A stretch of DNA of 64,000 nt from Bacteroidales bacterium (lineage in GTDB: Bacteria; Bacteroidota; Bacteroidia; Bacteroidales; P3), in the NCBI GenBank assembly GCA_009783885.1, contig WRCN01000001.1, positions 1-64,000 of the forward strand, read 5' to 3'. Below, in pieces: positions 17,263 through 27,228 of the stretch. The position numbers and the translations under genes were made by a program. The first letter of the stretch is position 1. Every line of letters starts with the position of its first letter. The notes beneath the pieces were generated by a model. That model was given only the letters and a program-made list of their open reading frames with translations. It was not told where the DNA came from and searched no databases.

Positions 17263-18003
17263 CTAATTTTTTGTTCTTTGTCGCACCGCCTCATACAACA
17301 TCACCCCGCAAGCCACAGAAACATTAAGCGATTGGATATTTCCAAGCAGTGGAATTGCTAAGTGTTGATCGCATAATTTCAGATATTCATTGGAAACGCC
17401 GTCCTCTTCCGAGCCCATGATGATGGCAGTGGGTTTCGTGAAATCGACATCGGTATACTTGATACGTGCTTTTTCTGTCGCTGCAATCACTTGTAAACCA
17501 CTGGCTTTGAGAAAATTAATAGTAGTTTTGAGATTTTCTTCACGACAGATATTCATTGTGTGAAGCGCGCCGGCAGAGGTTTTGATAGCATCTTCGTTGA
17601 TTTGTGCAGCACCTTTGCTTGGAATGATTACAGCGTCAATGCCTGCGCATTCTGCAGTTCGAACGACTGCCCCAAAATTCCGAACATCCGTAATGCGATC
17701 CAAAATCAAAACCAAAGGTGCACGACCTTCCTCAAACGCCAACATAATCACATTTTCGAGCGATTGATACGAAACACTCGACAAAAAACCAACTACGCCC
17801 TGATTGTTGTTTGGTGCCAGTTTATTGATTTTTTCAATCGGAACAAACTGCGTTGGAATGCGGTTTCTGTTGATTAATTCATTCAATTCTTTATACAATT
17901 CGCCTTTCAAGCCTGCTTGAATAAAGAGTTTGTCAATTTCCTTGCCCGCATTAATCGCTTCGATAATTGGGCGAATACCGTAGATTAAGTTTGTTTTTTT
18001 CAT
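17263..18003 (-). CDS. rlmB: SpoU/TrmH-type 23S rRNA (guanosine-2'-O-) methyltransferase, RlmB-like
   Basis: A 246-residue SPOUT methyltransferase that uses SAM to methylate a ribose 2'-OH, most likely in 23S rRNA. The N-terminal substrate-binding domain (1-75, NLIYGIRPIIEAINAG) is followed by the knotted catalytic domain with LDRITDVRNFGAVVRTAECAG in pieces, IIMGSEEDGVS and the C-terminal IPLLGNIQSLNVSVACGVML motif that forms the knot. Start at 18003 is 9 bases after the promoter box. Assignment to RlmB rather than another TrmH family member is probable, not certain. Confidence 0.87.
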   Translation of the reverse strand: MKKTNLIYGIRPIIEAINAGKEIDKLFIQAGLKGELYKELNELINRNRIPTQFVPIEKINKLAPNNNQGVVGFLSSVSYQSLENVIMLAFEEGRAPLVLILDRITDVRNFGAVVRTAECAGIDAVIIPSKGAAQINEDAIKTSAGALHTMNICREENLKTTINFLKASGLQVIAATEKARIKYTDVDFTKPTAIIMGSEEDGVSNEYLKLCDQHLAIPLLGNIQSLNVSVACGVMLYEAVRQRTKN

Positions 18004-18012
18004 AATAATGTG

Positions 18013-18020
18013 CAAAGATA
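18013..18020 (-). promoter_or_regulatory. -7 box (TATCTTTG) of rlmB
   Basis: TATCTTTG on the minus strand, 9 bases before the ATG. Confidence 0.75.
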
Positions 18021-18032
18021 CAAAAAAAATGC

Positions 18033-18103
18033 TAATTACGAATTACAAATTAAAAATTACGAATTGTTCGCATTTAAAATTCGTAATTGATAATTCGTAA
18101 TTA
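18033..18103. repeat. AATTCGTAATT inverted repeat between divergent promoters
   Basis: Left arm from 18033 and right arm 18076-18103 are built of AATTACGAATT/AATTCGTAATT units, as at 7455-7525. It occupies almost the whole space between the rlmB and butyrate kinase promoters. Confidence 0.65.
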
Positions 18104-18108
18104 TTTTG

Positions 18109-18116
18109 TATCTTTG
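18109..18116 (+). promoter_or_regulatory. -7 box (TATCTTTG) of the butyrate kinase gene
   Basis: TATCTTTG 23 bases before the ATG at 18140. Confidence 0.75.
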
Positions 18117-18139
18117 CAAAAAAAATTAAAAATAAAAAC

Positions 18140-19216
18140 ATGGATCACATTCACATCTTAGCCATTAATCCCGGCTCAACATCTACGAAAATAGCAGTTT
18201 TCGTGGAATCTAAACAGGTATTTTTGAAAAATATCAAACATTCTACTGAAGAATTGGAACCGTTTGCAAGTATTACGGATCAGTACGAATTTCGTAAAAC
18301 CATCATTTTGGAAGAACTCAAACAAGCCGAAATCGACATCAATACCATCAAAATTATTGTCGGACGTGGAGGTTTGGTAAAACCCATTCCATCTGGCGTT
18401 TACGAGGTTAATGATGTTATGAAAGCCGATTTGCGTGTAGGTGTATTGGGCTTGCATGCCAGTAATTTGGGAGGTTTGATTGCTGATGATATTGCCAAAA
18501 GCATTCCGGGGGCGAAAGCCTATATTACCGATCCGGTTGTGGTCGACGAATTAGATGAGATCGCACGTATTTCGGGACATCCGGCATTCGAGCGTGTGTC
18601 TATTTTCCATGCATTGAACCAAAAAGCAGTATCTCGGATGTATGCTAACAATATCGGAAGAAAGTACGAGGAATTGAATTTAATTGTTGCGCATTTGGGC
18701 GGTGGAATCAGTGTTGGAGCACATCGAAAAGGTCGTGTTGTAGATGTAAATAATGCGCTTGACGGCGATGGCCCATTTTCTCCAGAACGCACTGGAAGTC
18801 TGCCTGTTGGTGCTTTAGCAAAGGCTTGCTTCAGCGGAACATACACGCACGACGAAATCAAAAAAATGATTTGCGGAAAAGGTGGTTATGTAGCGTATTT
18901 AGATACGAATGATGCTTATGTAGTTGAAAAAGCAGCAGCTTCGGGTGATAAAAAAGCAGCACTGATTCAAGATGCGATGGCTTATCAAGTGGCAAAGGAG
19001 ATCGGAGCGATGTCAACGGTGTTGAATGGTGAAGTGGATGCCATCATTTTAACAGGTGGTATCGCATACGGAAAACCTTTTGTAGATGCGGTTTCTAAGC
19101 GGATACAACATCTCGGGCAAATTCACGTTCATCCGGGCGAAGGCGAAATAGAAGCCTTAGCTATGAACGGCTTGTTAGTGGCAACAGGAGAGGTAAAAGC
19201 AAAAATTTACGCCTAA
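18140..19216 (+). CDS. buk: Butyrate kinase (acetate/butyrate kinase family)
   Basis: A 358-residue kinase interconverting butyryl-phosphate plus ADP and butyrate plus ATP. The N-terminal ILAINPGSTSTKIAVF is the ATP-binding signature of the ASKHA superfamily; VAHLGGGISVGAHRKGRVVD and the GDGPFSPERTGSLP segment match butyrate kinase rather than acetate kinase, and IILTGGIAYGKPF closes the fold. Its usual partner phosphotransbutyrylase is not adjacent. Branched-chain or other short acids are possible substrates. Confidence 0.92.
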   Translation: MDHIHILAINPGSTSTKIAVFVESKQVFLKNIKHSTEELEPFASITDQYEFRKTIILEELKQAEIDINTIKIIVGRGGLVKPIPSGVYEVNDVMKADLRVGVLGLHASNLGGLIADDIAKSIPGAKAYITDPVVVDELDEIARISGHPAFERVSIFHALNQKAVSRMYANNIGRKYEELNLIVAHLGGGISVGAHRKGRVVDVNNALDGDGPFSPERTGSLPVGALAKACFSGTYTHDEIKKMICGKGGYVAYLDTNDAYVVEKAAASGDKKAALIQDAMAYQVAKEIGAMSTVLNGEVDAIILTGGIAYGKPFVDAVSKRIQHLGQIHVHPGEGEIEALAMNGLLVATGEVKAKIYA

Positions 19217-19253
19217 TTTTTTTCGAAAATAACATATTGAATTAACGATTGCT

Positions 19254-21107
19254 ATGTTGATTACACTTGCCATACTGCTTGTGGCTATTGGTTTTTTTAT
19301 AAGTGGAAAAATCCGTTCGGATTTAGTGGCTTTGTGTGCACTTATTTTTTTGGTATTGTTCGGAATATTGACGCCTACGGAAGCCTTGTCTGGTTTTTCA
19401 AACCCTATTGTAATTATGATGATTGGGCTGTTTGTGGTTGGTGGCGGTATTTTTCGTACCGGCTTGGCCAATGTTGTTAGTCGAAAAATATTGAATTTGG
19501 CAGGCACTAACCAAACAAAATTGTTTATCTTTATTATTCTGATTACAAGTTCTATCGGCGCTTTTGTAAGTAATACGGGAACGGTGGCGATGTTGATGCC
19601 GATTGTTGTAGGTTTAGCCGTTGGAGCAAATGTCAGTCCAAGCCGCTTTCTGATGCCTTTGGCTTTTGCGAGTTCTTTTGGAGCGATGCTCACCTTGATC
19701 GGAACGGCGCCAAACTTGGTGATTGATGGTGTTCTCAGAGATGCAGGTTTTAAAGGGCTTTCGTTCTTTTCATTTTTGCCGATAGGTCTGATTTCTATAA
19801 TGGTTGGAGGTCCCGTTCTTTTCATACTCAGTAGGCTATTTCTTAACAAAGACGAAGATGTCGATGATGTGAAAAAATCGAAATCTCTCAAAGATTTGGC
19901 GAACGAATATCAATTGCATCAAAATTTGGTTCGCGTACAAGCGGTTCGTGGTTCAGCCTTAATTGGTCAAATGTTGCGAGATTTGGAACTTCCTCAAAAA
20001 TACAATCTGAATGTTTTGGAATTGAGACGTCGTGCAGCGGGTTCAAATCCGCTGTTGAAAATGGTTACTCAAAATCAAGTGGGACCGGATACGATCATTT
20101 TGGAAAATGATGTGTTATATCTTTCCGGTTTGTTTGAGCAAGTACGTTTGTTTGTGGCGGATACCAGGTCTTTCATGATTGATATGAACGAAAAAGATGA
20201 GAACCCGCCAACTTTTGGAGGTAAAATCCGTTTCGATGAAATCGGAATTGTGGAACTTGTTGTACTTTTCGACTCACAATTAATCGGACAACCCGTGAAA
20301 GCATGTGGTTTTCGCGAAAAGTATAAAGTTAATATCTTGGGAATCCGCCGTCAGAAAGATTATATTTTGCAAGACGTAAAAGATGAAAAAATACATGCGG
20401 GTGATGTGCTTTTAGCTCAAGGCAAATGGAGTGATATCGCACGGTTAAAAAATGAAGCATCGGAGTGGGTGGTTGTTGGCGAGCCGCAAGTTGAAGCTTC
20501 GAAAGTTACGTTCGACGAAAAAGCGCCGATAGCAGCTGCCATCATGATTGCGATGGTTGCATTGATGGCTTTCAACGTGGTTCCAGCCGTTGTTGCGGTG
20601 CTTTTGGCTGCTATTGGAATGGTGCTTACGAAATGTTTTCGTAATGTTGAGGAAGCCTACAAAACCATCAATTGGGAGGTGGTTGTATTGATTGGTGCTA
20701 TGTTGCCAATGTCGATAGCGTTTGAAAAAACAGGCACTGCTGTGCTTATCTCTGAGACATTAGTAGCTAATTTGGGCAGTTATGGTCCTATGGTTTTAAT
20801 GGCAGGGATTTATTTGGCCACTTCGATACTCACGATGTTCATTAGTAACACTGCAACAGCCGTACTTTTTGCCCCGATTGCCATGCATTCGGCGATGGAA
20901 TTTGGTGTGAGCCCTTATCCGTTTTTATTTGCGGTTTGCGTGGCGGCGAACATGTGTTTTGCCAGTCCGTTTTCTACGCCGCCTAATGCATTGGTGCTAT
21001 CGGCAGGGCGTTATTCGTTTATGGATTACGTCAAAGTGGGCTTGCCGTTGCAGATTATTATGGGAATTGTGATGGTGCTGGTATTGCCGTTGTTGTGGCC
21101 GTTTTAA
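19254..21107 (+). CDS. SLC13/DASS-type permease with two TrkA-C domains
   Basis: A 617-residue inner-membrane transporter. Hydrophobic helices at about 1-205 and 420-617 belong to the divalent anion:Na+ symporter / citrate transporter superfamily; paired SNTGTVAMLMP and SNTATAVLFAP motifs mark the two substrate-binding hairpins. Between them (about 215-410) lie two soluble RCK_C (TrkA-C) domains, which usually bind nucleotides or small ligands to gate transport. Possible substrates include sulfate or dicarboxylates; the sequence does not decide. It follows buk by 37 bases and may be co-transcribed. Confidence 0.9.
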   Translation: MLITLAILLVAIGFFISGKIRSDLVALCALIFLVLFGILTPTEALSGFSNPIVIMMIGLFVVGGGIFRTGLANVVSRKILNLAGTNQTKLFIFIILITSSIGAFVSNTGTVAMLMPIVVGLAVGANVSPSRFLMPLAFASSFGAMLTLIGTAPNLVIDGVLRDAGFKGLSFFSFLPIGLISIMVGGPVLFILSRLFLNKDEDVDDVKKSKSLKDLANEYQLHQNLVRVQAVRGSALIGQMLRDLELPQKYNLNVLELRRRAAGSNPLLKMVTQNQVGPDTIILENDVLYLSGLFEQVRLFVADTRSFMIDMNEKDENPPTFGGKIRFDEIGIVELVVLFDSQLIGQPVKACGFREKYKVNILGIRRQKDYILQDVKDEKIHAGDVLLAQGKWSDIARLKNEASEWVVVGEPQVEASKVTFDEKAPIAAAIMIAMVALMAFNVVPAVVAVLLAAIGMVLTKCFRNVEEAYKTINWEVVVLIGAMLPMSIAFEKTGTAVLISETLVANLGSYGPMVLMAGIYLATSILTMFISNTATAVLFAPIAMHSAMEFGVSPYPFLFAVCVAANMCFASPFSTPPNALVLSAGRYSFMDYVKVGLPLQIIMGIVMVLVLPLLWPF

Positions 21108-21147
21108 CTAACAAGGTACGAACGTAGAAGTTGAAAATTTTCGACCT

Positions 21148-22014
21148 CTACAAAATTTTCCATTGAATACCGTCCTGCGCTCGAAGCCACGTCAATTGAC
21201 GTTTAGCATAGCGACGCGAATGGGTTTTGATGTCGATAATGGCTTGCTCTAAAGAAATTTTTCCGTCGAAATGTTCGAATAATTCTTTGTAGCCAACAGT
21301 ATTTAGGGCATTCAAATGTTTGAATGAATATAAATTTTTCGCTTCATCAAGCAATCCATCCTGTATCATCACATCTACACGACGATTGATACGGTCATAC
21401 AATTCGTCTTTATCACGATTTATAGCAATGCGTTCAATTTCAAAACTACGAGACTTCTTAGTATTGGTGCGGAGTTCGGAGTAAGGTTTTCCGGTTTGTA
21501 AACATACTTCTACCGCTCGTCGCAAACGTTTGTGATTAGCCAAATCAATCTGATTGTAAAACACCGGATCCAAAATTTTCAACTGCGCCCGAAGGGCTTC
21601 AATGCCTTGTATTTTGTGGAGTTTTTCGATGTCCTCACGCAACTGCTCGTCAGGATCAGGAAGTTCATCAATCCCCTGACAAACGGCATTTACATAAAGT
21701 CCCGAACCGCCAACCATAACAACACTTTCATACTTTTGAAACAGATTTTCCAACAACGCTAAAACATCCGTTTCAAACTTCGAAACGCTGTAATAGTCTT
21801 CAATTCCGATGTGTGCAATGAAATGATGTTTCACAACAGCCAATTCCTCCTTCGAAGGACGTGCAACGCCAATATTCAACTCCTTGTAAAACTGCCGCGA
21901 ATCTGCCGAAATAATCTCTGTTTTTAATGCTTTTGCAATATCTATGGCATAAGCGGTTTTTCCAACTCCTGTTGGACCTTCAATAACGATGAGTTTATTT
22001 TTTTTGACAGACAT
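21148..22014 (-). CDS. miaA: tRNA dimethylallyltransferase
   Basis: A 288-residue enzyme that attaches a dimethylallyl group to A37 of tRNAs reading UNN codons. Walker A GPTGVGKTAYA near residue 14, then IISADSRQFYKELNIGVARP and the VGGSGLYVNAV segment are characteristic. The C-terminal RRYAKRQLTWLR motif binds tRNA. The stop faces the permease gene convergently. Length is slightly short but normal for Bacteroidota. Confidence 0.95.
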   Translation of the reverse strand: MSVKKNKLIVIEGPTGVGKTAYAIDIAKALKTEIISADSRQFYKELNIGVARPSKEELAVVKHHFIAHIGIEDYYSVSKFETDVLALLENLFQKYESVVMVGGSGLYVNAVCQGIDELPDPDEQLREDIEKLHKIQGIEALRAQLKILDPVFYNQIDLANHKRLRRAVEVCLQTGKPYSELRTNTKKSRSFEIERIAINRDKDELYDRINRRVDVMIQDGLLDEAKNLYSFKHLNALNTVGYKELFEHFDGKISLEQAIIDIKTHSRRYAKRQLTWLRAQDGIQWKIL

Positions 22015-22034
22015 TTTTTACAGTAAATAGTTCA

Positions 22035-22042
22035 CAAAGGTA
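22035..22042 (-). promoter_or_regulatory. -7 box (TACCTTTG) of miaA
   Basis: TACCTTTG on the minus strand, 20 bases before the miaA ATG at 22014. Confidence 0.7.
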
Positions 22043-22082
22043 CGAAAAAAAACGAATTATTGCTAATTTCTATTTTTTTTTG

Positions 22083-22090
22083 TATCTTTG
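22083..22090 (+). promoter_or_regulatory. -7 box (TATCTTTG) of the porD-recN operon
   Basis: TATCTTTG 21 bases before the ATG at 22112; excludes the TTG start inside the box at 22088. Confidence 0.75.
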
Positions 22091-22111
22091 CAAACTATAT
22101 TTCCTATCCCT

Positions 22112-23020
22112 ATGAAAACCGCTAAATTAATCGTATTTTGGCTTTGTTTGGGTTGTATTGGATATGCTCAGGAATTAAACTGCGTGGTTCAAGTCAATGC
22201 CTCCCAAGTGCAAGGTACCGACAGAAGGATCTTTGAAACCCTTCAATCATCAATGTTCGAATTTCTAAACGGAAGACGTTGGACAACGTTGAACTTTGCT
22301 CCTACCGAACGAATTGAGTGCAACTTCACGCTTATTGTTCAAAAACGCGATCCGAATTCGAATGAAATATCGGGAAGTTTGAGTGTTCAAGTTCGACGAC
22401 CGGTTTTTAATTCAACCTACAATTCGGTATTACTGAATTTTATAGACAAAGACATTTCGTTTCGATATGCAGAGCACGATGTACTGGAATTCTCGGATGG
22501 ATCGTTTCATGGCAATTTAACTGCTATATTGGCCTATTATGCTTACATGGCAATAGGGCTGACTTTCAATTCGTTTGGAAGAGAGGCCGGTATACAGTTT
22601 TTTGACAGAGCGATGGAAATAGTTATGCGTTGTCAAGATCTTCCTGCTGCCGAAGCCATAGGTTGGAGATCAAGTTCAAGAAATACGGCAAATCGCTATT
22701 GGTTGGCGGAAAATTTCACCAATGGAAATCTTCGCGATATTCATGAAATCTACTACATCTACTATCGGAAGGGTTTGGATGAAATGTATGAAAATCCGCC
22801 CGCGGCTCGTCAAGCCATTTTTCAAAGTTTGGAAAAACTGCAAAGACTCAACAGACAAAGGCCGAGCCTGCTTGTCAAACAAGTGTTTTTCGATAGTAAT
22901 TCCGAAGAATTGATTAACATTTTCAAAATGGGAACACCTGATGAAAAAAATAGGTTGATAGCTATTGTCAGAGAACTTGATCCCGCTAATTTAAATAAAT
23001 ATCAGGCCATTTTTAATTGA
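22112..23020 (+). CDS. porD: Type IX secretion system protein PorD (DUF4835 family)
   Basis: A 302-residue secreted protein (signal peptide ending CIGYAQ) of the DUF4835 family, annotated as PorD in T9SS-bearing bacteria. Landmarks: ELNCVVQVNASQVQGTDRRIF directly after the signal, FNSTYNSVLLNFIDKDI and a C-terminal RLIAIVRELDPANLNKYQ segment. It is 1-base-overlapped by recN (stop and start share an A), an arrangement widely kept in Bacteroidales whether or not they have a full T9SS. The exact role in secretion is not established. Confidence 0.85.
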   Translation: MKTAKLIVFWLCLGCIGYAQELNCVVQVNASQVQGTDRRIFETLQSSMFEFLNGRRWTTLNFAPTERIECNFTLIVQKRDPNSNEISGSLSVQVRRPVFNSTYNSVLLNFIDKDISFRYAEHDVLEFSDGSFHGNLTAILAYYAYMAIGLTFNSFGREAGIQFFDRAMEIVMRCQDLPAAEAIGWRSSSRNTANRYWLAENFTNGNLRDIHEIYYIYYRKGLDEMYENPPAARQAIFQSLEKLQRLNRQRPSLLVKQVFFDSNSEELINIFKMGTPDEKNRLIAIVRELDPANLNKYQAIFN

Positions 23021-24684
23021 TGTTGAAGCATCTCGACATACAAAATTATGCTTTAATCAAAAATCTCTCGATGGATTTCGACAGGGGGTTTTCTGTGATT
23101 ACAGGTGAAACCGGTGCCGGAAAATCCATCTTGTTAGGCGCATTATCGCTGATATTAGGTCAGCGTGCCGATACACAAACGTTGATGGATAAAGACAAAA
23201 AATGTGTGATTGAGGGAACATTCGACATCAAAAACTTAGATTTAAAATCCATTTTCAATGAAGAAAATTTGGATTATGAGAATCCATTGATTTTGCGTCG
23301 AGAAATTGCGACAAACGGCAAATCACGCGCGTTTGTGAACGATACGCCTGTAAATCTGAATGTGCTGAAAACACTTGGCGAACGCTTGGTGGATATCCAT
23401 TCGCAACATGAAACGCTGACGCTCAACGAATCGAATTTCCGATTGAATTTGGTGGATGCTTTGCTCGAAAAACCTGTACTTTTGGATACTTATCGTTACA
23501 CCTATCTCGAGTATAAAAAAGTTTCGGAAGACCTAAAACATTTGATTGAGGCGGACAATAAACTGAAGGCCGACCAAGATTACTTTCAGTTTTTATTTTC
23601 CGAATTGGACGAGTTGCATTTGGTAGACGGTGAACAGGAGGCAATGGAGCAAAATTTGGAGGTAATGAATCATGCGGAAGACATCAAGCGCAACCTTCTT
23701 CAATCTTCGGAAACGCTGAATGGTGGAGAGGAAAACGTATTGTCGGCTTTGCAACTTGTAGATGCTAATTTGAAAAAAACAGCAAAAATTTCGCCGAATT
23801 TGCAAGAAATTTCCAACCGTATTCACTCTACAATTGTTGAACTTAAAGATATTGATAGCGAACTGAATTCAGTTTCCAATAATGTGCATTTTGACATAGA
23901 GAAACAAGCGCTTTGGACAGAACGTTTGGACAAAATCTATCGTCTGCAAACCAAGCATCACGTGAAAACGACTGCCGAGTTATTGCATATTCAAAACGAT
24001 TTATCATCTAAACTGCTTGATATTTCAACAAATTCAGATAAAATTGAAAAACTGCAATCGTTTTTGAATCGATTAACCGAGGATTTAACCAATAAGGCGA
24101 AGGATCTCACGTTTGCACGAAAAAAGTCGGCTCAGCATATCGAAAAACAAGTGCAACAAACATTGTCGCAGTTGGGAATGAAAGGCGCACGTTTGGAATT
24201 ACATTTCTCGCAAACACCTGATTTTACAGAACACGGACGCGATCATATCAAATTTATGTTCAGCGCAAATTTAGGCTCTGAACTTCGAGAACTCTCGAAA
24301 GTAGCGTCGGGTGGAGAATTGTCGAGATTGATGTTGGCGATAAAATCCGTTATTAATCAACAAAATATTTTACCAACGATTATTTTCGACGAAATTGACA
24401 CTGGTGTTTCGGGCGATATTGCAGGAAAAGTGGCAAGGATTATGCAACAAATGTCGTCATCTATGCAGGTGATAGCGATCACACATCTCCCGCAAATGGC
24501 AGCCAAATCGCGAGTACACTATCGGGTGTACAAACGCTTGGATAATCAACAAACGATTTCCGAAATTAAATCATTAAACACAGACGAACATATTCATGCC
24601 ATAGCTTCCATGATTAGCAACGAAACCGTCACGGATTCGGCGATTTCGGCAGCAAAAGAACTCATTAACGATGCTCCAAATTAA
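23020..24684 (+). CDS. recN: DNA repair protein RecN
   Basis: A 554-residue SMC-like ATPase acting early in double-strand break repair. The N-terminal ATP site is GETGAGKSILLGALSLILG (about residues 30-48); the central part (about 160-370) is coiled coil; the C-terminal half has the ABC signature ASGGELSRLMLAIK and Walker B IIFDEIDTGVSG. The ATG at 23020 overlaps the porD stop in the TGATG pattern typical of coupling; the TTG at 23017 is not needed. Confidence 0.95.
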   Translation: MLKHLDIQNYALIKNLSMDFDRGFSVITGETGAGKSILLGALSLILGQRADTQTLMDKDKKCVIEGTFDIKNLDLKSIFNEENLDYENPLILRREIATNGKSRAFVNDTPVNLNVLKTLGERLVDIHSQHETLTLNESNFRLNLVDALLEKPVLLDTYRYTYLEYKKVSEDLKHLIEADNKLKADQDYFQFLFSELDELHLVDGEQEAMEQNLEVMNHAEDIKRNLLQSSETLNGGEENVLSALQLVDANLKKTAKISPNLQEISNRIHSTIVELKDIDSELNSVSNNVHFDIEKQALWTERLDKIYRLQTKHHVKTTAELLHIQNDLSSKLLDISTNSDKIEKLQSFLNRLTEDLTNKAKDLTFARKKSAQHIEKQVQQTLSQLGMKGARLELHFSQTPDFTEHGRDHIKFMFSANLGSELRELSKVASGGELSRLMLAIKSVINQQNILPTIIFDEIDTGVSGDIAGKVARIMQQMSSSMQVIAITHLPQMAAKSRVHYRVYKRLDNQQTISEIKSLNTDEHIHAIASMISNETVTDSAISAAKELINDAPN

Positions 24685-24696
24685 CATTAACTATTC

Positions 24697-26091
24697 ATGC
24701 ATACCGACGAATTATACGATAGCGAATTTAAGGAACTTATCAAACGTTTCGAAAACAACATAAACGAAAACACGAGCTATTTCTTCGACACAGAAGATTT
24801 GTTAGATATTATTGATCATTATTTCAACGAAAATAATGGTGAAATGGCACGAAAGGCCATAGATGTAGGATTATCTTTCAGCCCTGAAAATACAGAACTC
24901 AAACTTCGCGAAGCCCAATATTTAGCGGGAGAAAACGAACCTGAAAAAGCATTGGATTTGTTGGAAAAATTAGAAGCTATTGAGCCCAACAATCCCGAAA
25001 TTTTCTTTGCAAAAGGTGCCGTTTACAGCGTTCAAAATAAAAGTGAACAAGCCATCAACGAGTACAGCAAAGCGATGATAGATGTTGACGCTTTAGAAGA
25101 TATTTACATGAATATTGCTTTCGAATACGAAAATCTTGGCAATTTTGACAAAGCCATTGAGTACATGAAAAAAGTGCTTGACATCAATCCCGTTCACGAC
25201 TATGTGCCTGCGGATTTAAGCCTGTTTTTCGAGTGGGCAAATCGTAGCGAAGAAGGCGTCGAATATTTAAAAAATATGCTCGAAAACGATCCATTTGCAA
25301 AAGGTTTGTGGCTCGGGTTAGGCATGTTGCATCGTTCAAAAGGACAGTACGACGAGGCTTTGAAGTGTTTTGATTATGTGCTTGCCATTGATGAAGATGA
25401 CTTGAACGGGTGGTTTCATAAAGCTACAACCTATCTGTTTACCAAAAACTATGCAGATGCTTTGACTTGTTATCAGCACATTTTGAACGTTGCACCCGAT
25501 GAAGTTGCAACGTTGTTCAACATGGCAGAATGCTACGAACGTATGAAAGAGCACGACAAAGCGCAAGAATACTTTCGCAAAGTGCTGAAAATTGAATCCG
25601 ATTCATCGCAAGCTATAATCAGTTTGGCGATGAGTTATTTCAATCAAGACAACAAAAACAAAGCGTTTTCCGTGTTGAGCGAGGCGTTGGAAAAAAATCC
25701 CGATGCAGCGGAATTTCATGCTGCATTGGGCGAATTGTATTGCGAAAATAAAGATTTTGAAAAAGGTTTACCTCACGTTTTTCGCGCAGTGGAAATTACC
25801 AAAGACCAACCTGAATTTATCGCCACGGTTTGCTATGCTATGGTAGAAGCCGGATTACATAGTGAAGCACTCAATTATATTGAAAGCAAAATGGTGCAAA
25901 GCGAAAATTATCCGAGATTGATTTTAATTCGAGGCATCGTAAATCTTAAAACCAATCGAAAAGAAGCTGCATTGAACGATTTTTTGATTGCTTTCTTGAT
26001 AGACCCAAGCAATGTGTCGTGGTTTAAAGATTATCATCCGGAAATGCTGGAATATCCTGAAATACATCAAATTTTACAAACTCTAAATTAA
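24697..26091 (+). CDS. Tetratricopeptide repeat protein
   Basis: A 464-residue protein made largely of TPR helices (about residues 40-430), for example PEIFFAKGAVYSVQNKSEQA and NIAFEYENLGNFDKAIEYMK. No signal peptide or membrane segment, so probably cytoplasmic. It lies 12 bases after recN and 11 before popT in the same operon, the usual Bacteroidales order. TPRs mediate protein contacts; the partner is unknown. Confidence 0.88.
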   Translation: MHTDELYDSEFKELIKRFENNINENTSYFFDTEDLLDIIDHYFNENNGEMARKAIDVGLSFSPENTELKLREAQYLAGENEPEKALDLLEKLEAIEPNNPEIFFAKGAVYSVQNKSEQAINEYSKAMIDVDALEDIYMNIAFEYENLGNFDKAIEYMKKVLDINPVHDYVPADLSLFFEWANRSEEGVEYLKNMLENDPFAKGLWLGLGMLHRSKGQYDEALKCFDYVLAIDEDDLNGWFHKATTYLFTKNYADALTCYQHILNVAPDEVATLFNMAECYERMKEHDKAQEYFRKVLKIESDSSQAIISLAMSYFNQDNKNKAFSVLSEALEKNPDAAEFHAALGELYCENKDFEKGLPHVFRAVEITKDQPEFIATVCYAMVEAGLHSEALNYIESKMVQSENYPRLILIRGIVNLKTNRKEAALNDFLIAFLIDPSNVSWFKDYHPEMLEYPEIHQILQTLN

Positions 26092-26102
26092 TACTAAAAA
26101 TT

Positions 26103-27083
26103 ATGAAACAAAAACGTTCATTTTCCGATTATGCATCTCTTAGTTTGAAAGGTATGGCTATGGGTGCCGTTGAATTTCTTCCCGGTATATCGGGAGGCAC
26201 GATTGCCTTTGTTGTCGGCATTTACGAAGAATTGATCAATACAATCAAAGGTGTGCTTCCTGCGTTCAAACAATTGTTTGGAAAGAAAACTTTTAAACAA
26301 CGCATTTCCAATTTTTGGACAGCGTTGAATGGTAATTTTATTTTAGTTTTGATTCTCGGAATGGTAATAGCTATAGGGGCTACAGCCAGTGCTGTAAAAT
26401 ATATGTTGGCGCATTATCCGATTCCGTTTTATGCATTTGTTTTCGGATTGGTTATAGCATCTGTTGTTTTGGTGTATAAAAAAGTTTCGAAATGGACGTG
26501 GGCTTGCTATTTGTTGGCTCTTGTCGGAATTAGTTTGGCTTGGCTATTGCCTATTCAGGCGCACGGTACGACGACGATTGTTCCTTTGTGGTATCTGTTT
26601 ATTTGTGCGGTATTGGCAAGTTGTGCGTTCATTCTCCCCGGCACTTCGGGCACGTTTGTTTTACTTTTGATGGGTGCTTACTACACATTTGTTAACGCTG
26701 TAAACACGTTGGATATAGCTTATATAGCTGTATTTGCTGCAGGTTGTTTGACAGGATTAATTCTGTTTTCAAACTTTTTATCGTGGTTGTTGAAAAAATA
26801 TCACGACCTAACAGTAGCTTTGTTAACAGGGTTCATCATCGGTTCGTTGAGAATTATTTGGCCTTGGAAAGTTTCCACAACTTTTTATCTCTCTGCCAAA
26901 GGAATACCTTACCCGAACCCACCTGTAAACGTTCTACCATCAACTTGGGAGTTCAATATGGCTTATGGATACAATCCGCCTTCCGCGATGACCAAAGAAG
27001 CGATTATGGCTTGCGTATTCGGGATTGTACTTGTATTTGGTATTCAACTTATCGCCAAACAATTTTCAAAAAAGAAGTCGTGA
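26103..27083 (+). CDS. PopT/DUF368-family membrane protein, putative undecaprenyl-phosphate translocase
   Basis: A 326-residue polytopic protein with about eight to ten hydrophobic helices. KGMAMGAVEFLPGISGGTIAFVVG near residue 15 and CAFILPGTSGTFVLLLMGAYY near 178 form the duplicated GxSGGT-like motif of the DUF368 family, whose studied members recycle undecaprenyl phosphate across the inner membrane for wall synthesis. Last gene of the porD operon. Function by family. Confidence 0.87.
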   Translation: MKQKRSFSDYASLSLKGMAMGAVEFLPGISGGTIAFVVGIYEELINTIKGVLPAFKQLFGKKTFKQRISNFWTALNGNFILVLILGMVIAIGATASAVKYMLAHYPIPFYAFVFGLVIASVVLVYKKVSKWTWACYLLALVGISLAWLLPIQAHGTTTIVPLWYLFICAVLASCAFILPGTSGTFVLLLMGAYYTFVNAVNTLDIAYIAVFAAGCLTGLILFSNFLSWLLKKYHDLTVALLTGFIIGSLRIIWPWKVSTTFYLSAKGIPYPNPPVNVLPSTWEFNMAYGYNPPSAMTKEAIMACVFGIVLVFGIQLIAKQFSKKKS

Positions 27084-27206
27084 GGTTGTAGATTTAACCA
27101 AAAGTGTACCATTTTTGTATCCTTATTTGACAAGGATTTTCAATGTTTTTGCTAAACTTTATTAAGATTTAACACTTTTTAAGTTTTTTATTTTGATTTT
27201 TTGTTG

Positions 27207-27214
27207 TAAATTTG
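27207..27214 (+). promoter_or_regulatory. -7 box (TAAATTTG) of the helicase gene
   Basis: Fits TAnnTTTG, 14 bases before the ATG at 27229; supports that start over 27193. Confidence 0.55.
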
Positions 27215-27228
27215 CAATCACAAAAAAA

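Noticed and set aside
18140..21107. Butyrate kinase and permease as a butyrate production cluster
   Set aside because: No phosphotransbutyrylase or CoA-pathway genes nearby; the permease family does not indicate butyrate.
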